Notes under the pieces: generated by a model | What the model was told of the DNA's origin: nothing | Databases searched by the model: none | Seen by the model: only the letters and a program-made list of their open reading frames with translations | In this document: positions 1-4,883 of the stretch, one piece after another | Layout of the letters: every line of letters starts with the position of its first letter | Numbering within the stretch: position 1 is the first letter of the stretch | Made by a program: the position numbers and the translations under genes | NCBI GenBank assembly: GCA_038230775.1 | Contig: JBBRMQ010000223.1 | Span: forward strand, 1-7,236 | Source: JBBRMQ01 sp038230775 | GTDB lineage: Bacteria > Acidobacteriota > Thermoanaerobaculia > Gp7-AA8 | Direction of reading: 5' to 3' | DNA length: 7,236 nucleotides

Positions 1-1050
1 GATCGCTTCCATCGCGAACGTGTGCGACGCCATCCACGCGATCTTCGCCGCGATGGCGTCGTGCTTGCCGATAGGGGCGCCCCACTGCACGCGCTCGCTG
101 GCCCACTCCTTCGCGATATCCACCATGCGGCGGGCGCTGGCGGCGCAGCCGGCGGGAATCGTCAGGCGGCCGGTGTTCAGCGTGATGAGCGCGAGCTTGA
201 GACCCTGCCCTTCGCCCCACAGCAGATTCTCTTTCGGGATGAAGACGTCCTTGAAGTTGATGAGGACGTTGCCGATGCCACGCAGGCCCATGAACTGGCA
301 GCGATGCGCGATCTCGACGCCCGGCGTGTCCGTCTCGACGACGAAAGCCGAGATCTGTTTCTTCTCTTTTCCTTTGACGACCTTCGGCGGCGTTTGCGCC
401 ATCACAACGAGAAGCTCGGCCTTGAGGCCGTTCGTGCACCACAGCTTCTGACCGTTGAGGATCCAGCCTTTGCCATCGGGTGACGGCACCGCGCGCGTCT
501 CCATCTTCGCGGGGTCGGATCCGACGCCCGGTTCGGTGAGCGCGAACGCGGAGATCGCGCCCTTTGCCAGGCGCGGAAGCCATTTTCTTTTCTGCTCGGG
601 CGTGCCGAACAACTTCAGCGGCTGTGGAACGCCGATCGATTGATGCGCGGAAAGCCACGCCACACTCGATCCGCACCACGTAGCGACAAGGCCGATCGCG
701 CGGTTGTAGTTCGTCGAGCTGAAGCCGAGGCCGCCGTACTCCTTGGGGATCTTCATGCCCCAGGCGCCGAGCTCCTTGAAGCCTTCGAAGAGGCTGTAGT
801 CGTATTCGCCCTGCTCGTCGATCTTGTCCGCGTCGACGTTCTCGGACAGGAAGCGCTCGAGACGTACGAGAAAATCGTCCGCCTCCGCCTTGTCAGCCGC
901 CGGTTGCTCCGGGAACGGATGGATGAGATCCAGATTGAGCTTGCCGAGGAAGAGTTGTCCGACGAAGGACGGCTTTTCCCATTCGGTTTCGCGGGAGGCT
1001 TCAGCCACCTCCATCGCTTCGACGGCGCCTTGCGATTTCACTTCAGCCAT
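1..1050 (-). CDS. Acyl-CoA dehydrogenase, VLCAD/ACAD9-like, N-terminal 350 residues (3' end beyond window)
   Basis: The protein would oxidise long-chain fatty acyl-CoA to the 2-enoyl-CoA with FAD in the first step of beta-oxidation. Reading from ATG at 1050, an open frame runs without a stop to base 1. Residues 1-50 form an N-terminal extension ending in GQLFLGKLNLDLIHPFPEQP, which resembles the lead-in of very-long-chain/ACAD9-type enzymes. The N-terminal helical domain follows (EYDYSLFEGFKELGAWGMKI, 86-105, then PKEYGGLGFSS). The flavin-binding middle domain contains FALTEPGVGSD (169-179), KLWCTNGLKAE (203-213) and MGLRGIGN (254-261). The C-terminal helical domain begins near LNTGRLTIPAG (291-301). 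The catalytic glutamate of this subgroup would lie beyond the window and cannot be checked. The start is supported by AGGAG (1058-1062) seven bases upstream of the ATG. A promoter with an embedded operator lies just upstream. Family assignment is firm; the exact substrate chain length is inferred. Confidence 0.95.
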   Translation of the reverse strand, partial: MAEVKSQGAVEAMEVAEASRETEWEKPSFVGQLFLGKLNLDLIHPFPEQPAADKAEADDFLVRLERFLSENVDADKIDEQGEYDYSLFEGFKELGAWGMKIPKEYGGLGFSSTNYNRAIGLVATWCGSSVAWLSAHQSIGVPQPLKLFGTPEQKRKWLPRLAKGAISAFALTEPGVGSDPAKMETRAVPSPDGKGWILNGQKLWCTNGLKAELLVVMAQTPPKVVKGKEKKQISAFVVETDTPGVEIAHRCQFMGLRGIGNVLINFKDVFIPKENLLWGEGQGLKLALITLNTGRLTIPAGCAASARRMVDIAKEWASERVQWGAPIGKHDAIAAKIAWMASHTFAMEAI

Positions 1051-1105
1051 GCGGGAACTCCTATGTGGAGACGAACTTCAGTCCGTCTTAGGCAGGTTGC
1101 TTGCC

Positions 1106-1135
1106 ATTATGAATGAACGCTCATTCAGGAGTCAA
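1106..1135 (-). promoter_or_regulatory. Sigma70-type promoter of the acyl-CoA dehydrogenase gene
   Basis: Read on the minus strand, TTGACT (1130-1135) is a 5/6 match to the -35 box. CATAAT (1106-1111) is a 5/6 match to the -10 box. They are separated by 18 bases. Transcription would start near 1099, giving a leader of about 49 bases that contains the AGGAG ribosome-binding site. The palindromic operator occupies the spacer. This is a prediction from sequence only. Confidence 0.65.
1110..1127. promoter_or_regulatory. TetR/FadR-like operator palindrome
   Basis: TGAATGAACGCTCATTCA is an inverted repeat with two perfect 7-base arms (TGAATGA/TCATTCA) around ACGC, so 16 of 18 positions are symmetric. 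The arms equal the consensus I recall for the Bacillus FadR (YsiA) operator of fatty-acid degradation genes. The site sits inside the promoter spacer of the acyl-CoA dehydrogenase gene, overlapping most of its -10 box, a classic place for repression relieved by acyl-CoA. No regulator gene is visible in the window, so the cognate protein is unknown. The palindrome is seen directly; its role is inferred. Confidence 0.7.
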
Positions 1136-1152
1136 ACCGGCGGACGGGGGGT

Positions 1153-1158
1153 TACACT
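1153..1158 (+). promoter_or_regulatory. Candidate -10 box for folE, giving a very short leader
   Basis: TACACT matches the -10 consensus at 4 of 6 positions. It would place the transcription start near 1165, only about four bases before the folE ATG at 1169. No convincing -35 box lies 16-18 bases upstream. A GGGGG run at 1146-1150 is too far away (18 bases) to be a good ribosome-binding site. The arrangement resembles that of the gene starting at 6938. Low-to-moderate confidence. Confidence 0.35.
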
Positions 1159-1168
1159 ACCGCGCGCT

Positions 1169-1846
1169 ATGAAAAGTCCCTCCACCGACGTCGTCCTCGC
1201 TACGGAAACGGAAGTACTGCTCGAAGATCGGGGGCTGCTGGCTCACCCACGCCCGACGGTGGACCGCGTCAAGTTGGAGGGTCACCTGCGCGAGGCGCTC
1301 AAGGTGCTTCATGTCGACAGGGATGACGAGAACCTGCTCGACACGCCGCGGCGCTGGGCCGAATCGCTGACGACGATGACGAGCGGCTACGACTTCACCG
1401 ACGTCAAGAAGCTCACGACGCTCTTCCGGAAAGCGTGCTCGGCAGCCGACGTGAACTGCCAGAACCTCGTGGTCATCGGCGGCACGTACAAGACGCTGTG
1501 CGCGCACCACATCCTGCCGTTCTTCGGGAAGTTCATCATCGGCTACATCCCGGAAAAGACCATCATTGGCGCATCGAAGATCCCTCGGATCGTGGAAGTT
1601 CACATGCGCCGGCTGCAGTCGCAGGAGCATCTGGCCCACGACGTCGCGGACACCATTCAGAAAATCCTCGAGCCGCGGGGCATCGCGGTGTGGATGGGCG
1701 GCGTCCATCTCTGCATGGTGATGCGGGGCGTCGAGCAGGAATCTTCGTTCATGGAGACGAACGTTCTCCGAGGGGATTTCCTCAACGACGAGAGGACGCG
1801 GCAGGAGTTCATGTCGATCGTCAACCGGCGGGGCCAGCGCGACTGA
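1169..1846 (+). CDS. folE: GTP cyclohydrolase I (FolE), variant active-site motif
   Basis: The enzyme converts GTP to 7,8-dihydroneopterin triphosphate in the cytoplasm, the entry to folate and other pterins, and also the first step toward 7-deazaguanines. The 225-residue product has an N-terminal helical part with TPRRWAE (59-65). The catalytic core follows: CAHHILPFFG (111-120), YIPEK (126-130), IIGASKIPRIV (132-142), RRLQSQEHL (147-155) and VHLCMVMRGV (179-188). Cys111, His114 and Cys182 fit the three zinc ligands, and the QE pair (152-153) fits the substrate-binding glutamine and glutamate. The motif is CAHH rather than the more usual CEHH. An in-frame ATG at 1109 would add 20 residues. 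It lies inside the operator and upstream of the candidate -10, so 1169 is preferred. The gene is divergent from the acyl-CoA dehydrogenase gene. The stop is TGA, which shows that TGA is a normal stop in this genome. Confidence 0.93.
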   Translation: MKSPSTDVVLATETEVLLEDRGLLAHPRPTVDRVKLEGHLREALKVLHVDRDDENLLDTPRRWAESLTTMTSGYDFTDVKKLTTLFRKACSAADVNCQNLVVIGGTYKTLCAHHILPFFGKFIIGYIPEKTIIGASKIPRIVEVHMRRLQSQEHLAHDVADTIQKILEPRGIAVWMGGVHLCMVMRGVEQESSFMETNVLRGDFLNDERTRQEFMSIVNRRGQRD

Positions 1847-1903
1847 AAAACCTCATGCAATGACCCGCTCCTTTCCGTTGTTACCGCCGTCCGACCACCG
1901 TCC

Positions 1904-2566
1904 ATGAACACGAAAAAAGCACTCAACGAAATCAGGGTTTTCCTGGTGATGCTGCTGATCGTCTCATCGCTCCGATCGGCGCTCGCCGACTGGAACGATG
2001 TCCCGACCGGTTCGATGAAACCGACGATCCAGGAAGGCGACCGCGTCGTCGTCAACAAGCTGGCGTACGACCTCAAGGTGCCGTTCACCACGATCGAAGT
2101 CCTGAAGTGGAGCGATCCGAAGCGGGGCGACATCGTCGTTCTCTTCTCGCCCGTCGACGGCACGCGCCTCGTCAAGCGCGTCGTCGGCATTCCCGGCGAC
2201 CGCATCTACATGCACGAGAACCAGCTCTACGTGAACGGCAAAGCTGCGGAGGTTCGCGCGATTGGCGCCGCCGTCGATCGCGAGCAGGGCAACACGCTGC
2301 TGCTCGAAGAGAACCTCGCCGGCCGCATACATGAAGTGATGTTCACGCCGCAGATCCCCGCGGTCCGCTCCTTCGGTCCGGTGATCGTGCCGCAGGGCTT
2401 CTACTTCGTCATGGGCGACAATCGCGACAACAGCAACGACAGCCGTTTCATCGGTCTCATCGCCCGCAAGCGAATCGTCGGCAAAGCTACCGCCGTCGCG
2501 TTCTCCCTCGATCGCTCACGCTACTTCAAGCCGCGCTTCGACCGGTTTTTCAGAGGAATCGACTAA
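1904..2566 (+). CDS. lepB: Signal peptidase I
   Basis: This membrane serine protease removes signal peptides from exported preproteins at the outer face of the inner membrane. The 220-residue product starts with one hydrophobic anchor (about residues 10-28). The catalytic serine box follows as VPTGSMKPTI with Ser37. The catalytic lysine box RLVKRVVGIPGDRI carries Lys91, and the conserved MGDNRDNSNDSR box spans 170-181. The stretch between the lysine box and this last box contains REQGNTLLLEENLAGR (126-141), similar to the insertion found in Gram-negative LepB. The length is shorter than E. coli LepB because there is only one membrane anchor. No clear Shine-Dalgarno sequence precedes the ATG. 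The gene starts 57 bases after folE and ends 25 bases before the rhodanese gene, which suggests co-transcription with the two genes downstream. Confidence 0.95.
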   Translation: MNTKKALNEIRVFLVMLLIVSSLRSALADWNDVPTGSMKPTIQEGDRVVVNKLAYDLKVPFTTIEVLKWSDPKRGDIVVLFSPVDGTRLVKRVVGIPGDRIYMHENQLYVNGKAAEVRAIGAAVDREQGNTLLLEENLAGRIHEVMFTPQIPAVRSFGPVIVPQGFYFVMGDNRDNSNDSRFIGLIARKRIVGKATAVAFSLDRSRYFKPRFDRFFRGID

Positions 2567-2591
2567 CATTTCCACGGAGGCTCTCAGACCC

Positions 2592-3056
2592 ATGCGTACG
2601 TTTCTCGCCACAGCCGCGGCCGTGCTTCTTGCCAGCACCGCGTGCGGACAATTCAAAACGAATCAGACGTCGACAACCGGCGTGCAGACCACGACGATCG
2701 CGCCCGCGGCACCGGCAGCGGGACTGGATGACGCCCGCCGCATCGCGCGCGACGAAGCGATCAAGATGGTGAAGACGGGCAAGGCGCTCTGGGTCGACGT
2801 GCGGCCGAAGACCGAGTACGACACGAACCACATCAAGGGCGCGATCAACATCCCGCTGGCCGAGCTTCCGCAGCACATGGACAAGCTGCCGAAGAAGTTC
2901 CTGATCACCTACTGTGCCTGACAAAGCGAACACACAAGCGCCCGTGCGGTGCTCGATCTCAACGCAAAAGGCATCAAGAACGCTGCCGCTCTTCTCGGCG
3001 GATGGAATGGCTGGATGGAAGCGAAGCTGCCCGTCGAGTCATCGTTGAAGAAATAG
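2592..3056 (+). CDS. Putative selenoprotein: rhodanese-domain lipoprotein with in-frame TGA (Sec) at codon 110
   Basis: Rhodanese domains carry sulfur as a cysteine persulfide. The ATG is preceded by CGGAGG (2575-2580). Residues 1-17 look like a signal peptide ending in LASTA with Cys18 as a possible lipidation site; serine at -3 makes the lipobox imperfect. The domain starts with an EAIKMVKTGKALWVDVRPKTEY stretch (about 55-76) and GAINIPLAELPQHM (about 82-95). It reaches the active-site strand FLITYCA (103-109, Cys108) and meets TGA at 2919-2921. The same frame then encodes QSEHTSARAVL, GIKN, ALLGGWNGW and KLPVE, the normal second half of the domain, and ends at TAG (3054-3056) for 154 residues. 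Related rhodaneses have YC-x-C-PNExTSAR here, so the TGA replaces the second cysteine. About two-thirds of codons after the TGA end in G or C, as expected for coding. Selenocysteine insertion is the favoured reading. A nonsense mutation (pseudogene) or a sequencing error remains possible. If UGA terminates, the product is 109 residues and lacks half the fold. Confidence 0.72.
2927..2955 (+). promoter_or_regulatory. Candidate bacterial SECIS hairpin after the in-frame TGA
   Basis: Starting five bases after the TGA, CGAACAC (2927-2933) pairs with GTGCTCG (2949-2955) with one A-C mismatch. Above a five-base 5' bulge (2934-2938), CGC (2939-2941) pairs with GCG (2946-2948) around the loop CCGT (2942-2945). 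The loop begins 21 bases after the TGA and contains GU, as in the apical loop that SelB recognises in E. coli fdhF, at a similar distance. The upper stem is only three base pairs, and alternative pairings exist. This is supportive but not decisive. Confidence 0.4.
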
Positions 3057-3057
3057 G

Positions 3058-3420
3058 TTGAAGCAACACGTTCAGATCCTCGCCTGGTGTTTCATCATCT
3101 ACAGCGGGATCCTTCTGCTGCTGGCAGGCTTCCTCTTCTTCGTCATCGGTGGCGCCGGTGTGATGTCCGGCGACCACCAGGCGATGCTCATCACCGGCGC
3201 GGTCGCCACGTTCGTCAGCGCGCTCTTCGTCATCCTGGCGTTGCCCGGTCTGATCGTCGGCTTTGGGCTGATGAAGCATCAGCCCTGGGCGCGGATCGTC
3301 GGAATCGTGCTCGCCGCGCTTCACCTCCTCAGCTTCCCGATCGGCACCGCCCTCGGCATCTACGCGCTGTGGGTCCTGCTGAACAAAGAGACGCAGGAGC
3401 TGTTCGTTCAAGCATCGTAA
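3058..3420 (+). CDS. Small multi-pass inner-membrane protein of unknown function
   Basis: I do not recognise a named family. The 120-residue product is almost entirely hydrophobic. Membrane segments fall at about residues 9-34, 43-72 and 78-107, the last perhaps a hairpin of two because of the central SFPIG. A charged loop KHQPWAR lies near 73-79, and the tail KETQELFVQAS is cytoplasm-like. No signal peptide cleavage site or catalytic motif is visible. The start is taken as TTG at 3058, one base after the rhodanese TAG; the only in-frame ATGs are at internal positions within the hydrophobic region. No strong Shine-Dalgarno is seen, so translation probably depends on ribosomes finishing the rhodanese gene, which would require read-through of its TGA. 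It is the last gene before the repeat cluster. Confidence 0.75.
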   Translation: MKQHVQILAWCFIIYSGILLLLAGFLFFVIGGAGVMSGDHQAMLITGAVATFVSALFVILALPGLIVGFGLMKHQPWARIVGIVLAALHLLSFPIGTALGIYALWVLLNKETQELFVQAS

Positions 3421-3438
3421 GCACGCCTGACGGCGTGC
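3421..3438. repeat. Hairpin GCACGCC-TGAC-GGCGTGC, possible terminator
   Basis: A perfect 7-bp stem with a TGAC loop begins directly after the stop codon of the membrane-protein gene. It lacks a following T-tract, so it is a weak candidate for intrinsic termination. It may equally be one copy of a dispersed palindrome, because nearly the same hairpin recurs at 3611-3626. Confidence 0.55.
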
Positions 3439-3453
3439 GTTGTCGAGTCGCGT

Positions 3454-3479
3454 TCAGCGACTTGATGCATTCCGACGCG
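3454..3479 (+). repeat. REP-like repeat, copy A
   Basis: This 26-base sequence, which begins TCAGCGACTTGATGCATT, recurs without mismatch at 3735-3760. At its left edge, CGAGTCGC (3444-3451) can pair with GCGACTTG (3457-3464) around GTTCA, forming an 8-bp stem with one G-T pair. It lies in the non-coding gap between convergent genes. Confidence 0.75.
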
Positions 3480-3507
3480 AGGAGAAGAACAACGAAGCGT
3501 CTCGACC

Positions 3508-3601
3508 TGTCATCCCGAGCGTAGCGAGGGAACGGTGTGGACGGGTGGCTCGCAATCGTACCTCCCGCCCACAGCGGTTCCTCGCTACGCTCGGAATGAC
3601 A
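3508..3601. repeat. 94-bp fold-back palindrome (MITE- or BIME-like element)
   Basis: The left arm (3508-3548) and right arm (3561-3601) are imperfect inverted copies around a 12-base loop. The outer parts are nearly identical: TGTCATCCCGAGCGTAGCGA on the left against TGTCATTCCGAGCGTAGCGA from the complement of the right arm. The inner 17 bases match at 13 positions. No open reading frame or clear target-site duplication is seen. The outer arm resembles a motif that I recall being dispersed through many bacterial genomes as TGTCATyCyGAGCGnAGCGAGG, so this is probably a non-autonomous repeat. Confidence 0.8.
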
Positions 3602-3610
3602 CTCACGTAC

Positions 3611-3630
3611 CACGCCTGACGGCGTGCTTT
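3611..3630 (+). terminator. Hairpin CACGCC-TGAC-GGCGTG followed by CTTT
   Basis: A 6-bp perfect stem with the same TGAC loop as the hairpin at 3421-3438 is followed by CTTTCT. It may be a weak terminator for the plus-strand operon, or simply a second copy of the short palindrome. It lies about 190 bases past the last plus-strand gene. Confidence 0.35.
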
Positions 3631-3634
3631 CTCC

Positions 3635-3700
3635 GTTGTCAGTTGTCGGTTGTCAAAAGCCACAACGACAACCGACAACCGACAACCGACAACCGACAAC
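3635..3700. repeat. Heptanucleotide tandem array (CGACAAC x5) facing inverted GTTGTC copies
   Basis: Five perfect tandem copies of CGACAAC occupy 3666-3700. Three copies of the complement, GTTGTC plus A or G, lie at 3635-3655. The two blocks are in inverted orientation with about ten bases between them, so they can fold into a long hairpin. Copy number is likely to vary by slippage. No function is evident. Confidence 0.8.
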
Positions 3701-3728
3701 GCATCGGGTCGCGTCAGCGACTCGATGC
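3701..3728. repeat. REP-like palindrome, copy B (12-bp stem)
   Basis: GCATCGGGTCGC (3701-3712) pairs with GCGACTCGATGC (3717-3728) around GTCA, giving a 12-bp stem with a single G-T pair. Its right arm is a diverged version of the 26-base repeat at 3454 and 3735. It lies seven bases past the stop of the minus-strand DUF2233 gene and could protect or end that transcript, although no T-tract follows. Confidence 0.7.
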
Positions 3729-3734
3729 TGTTCG

Positions 3735-3760
3735 TCAGCGACTTGATGCATTCCGACGCG
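3735..3760 (+). repeat. REP-like repeat, copy C, overlapping the 3' end of the DUF2233 gene
   Basis: This is an exact 26-base copy of 3454-3479. Read on the minus strand it encodes the last seven residues, RRNASSR, and the TGA stop of the adjacent gene. The repeat therefore forms part of a coding sequence. Confidence 0.8.
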
Positions 3761-4520
3761 TAGCGAACACGAACACCGGCACCGGGTCGCCATCGACACG
3801 GATCGTCTTCGAGTCTCCCGCGACGAACATCTGCGTCGAGTGACCGCCGTCGAACAGCATGGCGTCGTGGCAACCGAGCCCGCCGTTTTTCTCCGAGCGG
3901 CGCGCGATGCGGCCGATCTCCCACATGTCGAACTTGCGGTCCCGCGGCGTGGCGAAGAAGAAGAGATCGCCGCTCTTCTGAATGCACACGCCCACGCGCG
4001 CGGCGTGGTAGCTCCTGTTTACCCTGTTCGTGTGACCCTTGACGATGATGCGCGGACCCGCCTGCACCGCCATCTGCGCTTCATCGCGATGCTGCGGCCA
4101 TTCGTTGATTCTGATGATCGCCGGATCACCGTCTTCATCGACCAGGAAGATTGACTGCCACGTCGACCTGTGCGACGGCTGCAGCTCATCGCCATCCCGC
4201 ACGATCACACCGATCGGCGTCCGATCCGTCTGAAAGAAATTCGCGTTGATGACGAACACCGCGTTGCGCTTCGACGCTTCCGCCTTCGCAAAGCTGCCGT
4301 TTGTGACGTCGGCCACATTGAACAGGAATTGCCCGCTGTCGATCCGCACCACATGGACATCGATGTCATCGCGATCGCCGAGACAGGTGATCGCGCGATA
4401 GTCGATGCCGGCCGCGAGCGGCTCCCACTCCACGGCGCAATTGCCGTGCGGAGCGTCGGTGTCCTGTGCGAGAGCACTGGAGGTCAGGAAGAAGAGTGTG
4501 AGAAAAGCTCGTCGTAGCAC
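3735..4520 (-). CDS. Secreted phosphodiester glycosidase (NAGPA/DUF2233) family protein
   Basis: The 261-residue product begins with a signal peptide (MLRRAFLTLFFLTSSALA, cleaved before QD), so it acts outside the inner membrane. The family includes the mammalian GlcNAc-1-phosphodiester alpha-N-acetylglucosaminidase; bacterial members are mostly uncharacterised glycosidases or phosphodiesterases. Typical blocks are FVINANFF (89-96), PIGVIVRDG (102-110), QAGPRIIVKG (153-162), RVGVCIQKSGDLFFFAT (175-191) and LGCHDAMLFDGGHSTQMF (215-232), the last being the conserved DGG core. The start is GTG at 4520; no strong ribosome-binding site is seen. It follows sorB by 33 bases on the same strand and may be co-transcribed with sorAB, though no functional tie is known. 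The last seven residues and the stop come from a REP-like repeat, so the native C-terminus probably ended near VPVFVFA. Confidence 0.85.
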   Translation of the reverse strand: MLRRAFLTLFFLTSSALAQDTDAPHGNCAVEWEPLAAGIDYRAITCLGDRDDIDVHVVRIDSGQFLFNVADVTNGSFAKAEASKRNAVFVINANFFQTDRTPIGVIVRDGDELQPSHRSTWQSIFLVDEDGDPAIIRINEWPQHRDEAQMAVQAGPRIIVKGHTNRVNRSYHAARVGVCIQKSGDLFFFATPRDRKFDMWEIGRIARRSEKNGGLGCHDAMLFDGGHSTQMFVAGDSKTIRVDGDPVPVFVFATRRNASSR

Positions 4521-4553
4521 GGGCCACGCCGTCGCAAGCGCTGTGCCTCGATC

Positions 4554-4883
4554 CTATTTCGCGGCCGGGCGGGTGCGAATCGGCACGAAGCTTCTGTTGC
4601 CGGGTCCGAAGTTGCGCGACAAGTACGCAACGATCGCGGCCTTGTCCTTGTCGCCGACCTTCGCGCCCCAGCGCATCATTTTCTCGACCTCGGTGGTCCA
4701 CTGTTTTTCCGTGAGGCGCTGCTGCACGAGGATGTCGGCCGAGTGACACGGAAAGCAACTGGCCTCGACCAATGAGCGTCCTTTGCCTGACGGCAAGGCA
4801 TGAAAGCGCGTGCCGAGCGGAGGCAGGTCGCGCGCCGCGCCCAAGGAGAAAACGAGAGCACCGAAGACGATGAGCGCTTTCAC
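4554..4883 (-). CDS. sorB: Periplasmic monoheme cytochrome c, SorB-like subunit of sulfite dehydrogenase
   Basis: The 109-residue product would accept electrons from the adjacent SorA and pass them to the respiratory chain. A signal peptide (MKALIVFGALVFSLGAA) is followed by one heme-binding motif CFPCH (43-47). Met69 or Met70 in the EVEKMMRWGA segment is the likely sixth heme ligand. The GTG start at 4883 overlaps the sorA TGA as GTGA, a 4-base overlap that implies translational coupling. This overlap is the main reason for choosing that start over an upstream extension antisense-like in composition. The size and the partner gene fit SorB, but other small cytochromes c can occupy this position, so the symbol rests on context. 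Confidence 0.85.
   Translation of the reverse strand: MKALIVFGALVFSLGAARDLPPLGTRFHALPSGKGRSLVEASCFPCHSADILVQQRLTEKQWTTEVEKMMRWGAKVGDKDKAAIVAYLSRNFGPGNRSFVPIRTRPAAK

Noticed and set aside
20..1116. Plus-strand open frames across positions 20-1116
   Set aside because: They are antisense to a continuous, motif-rich acyl-CoA dehydrogenase on the minus strand.
1157..1708. Minus-strand open frame opposite folE
   Set aside because: It is a GC-rich shadow of folE with no recognisable motif.
2592..2921. Treating the rhodanese as a 109-residue protein ending at TGA
   Set aside because: It would stop at the active-site cysteine loop and lack the second half of the fold, which is present in the same frame immediately after the TGA.
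2915..2960. Frameshift or split gene in the rhodanese
   Set aside because: The homologous C-terminal half is in the same frame as the N-terminal half, so no frame change is needed; only the TGA separates them.
3635..3700. CRISPR array
   Set aside because: The repeats are 7 bases long and directly adjacent, with no spacers, and no cas gene is nearby.
3454..3987. Minus-strand open frame through the repeat cluster
   Set aside because: It translates palindromes and heptamer repeats and overlaps the DUF2233 gene in another frame; no domain is recognisable.
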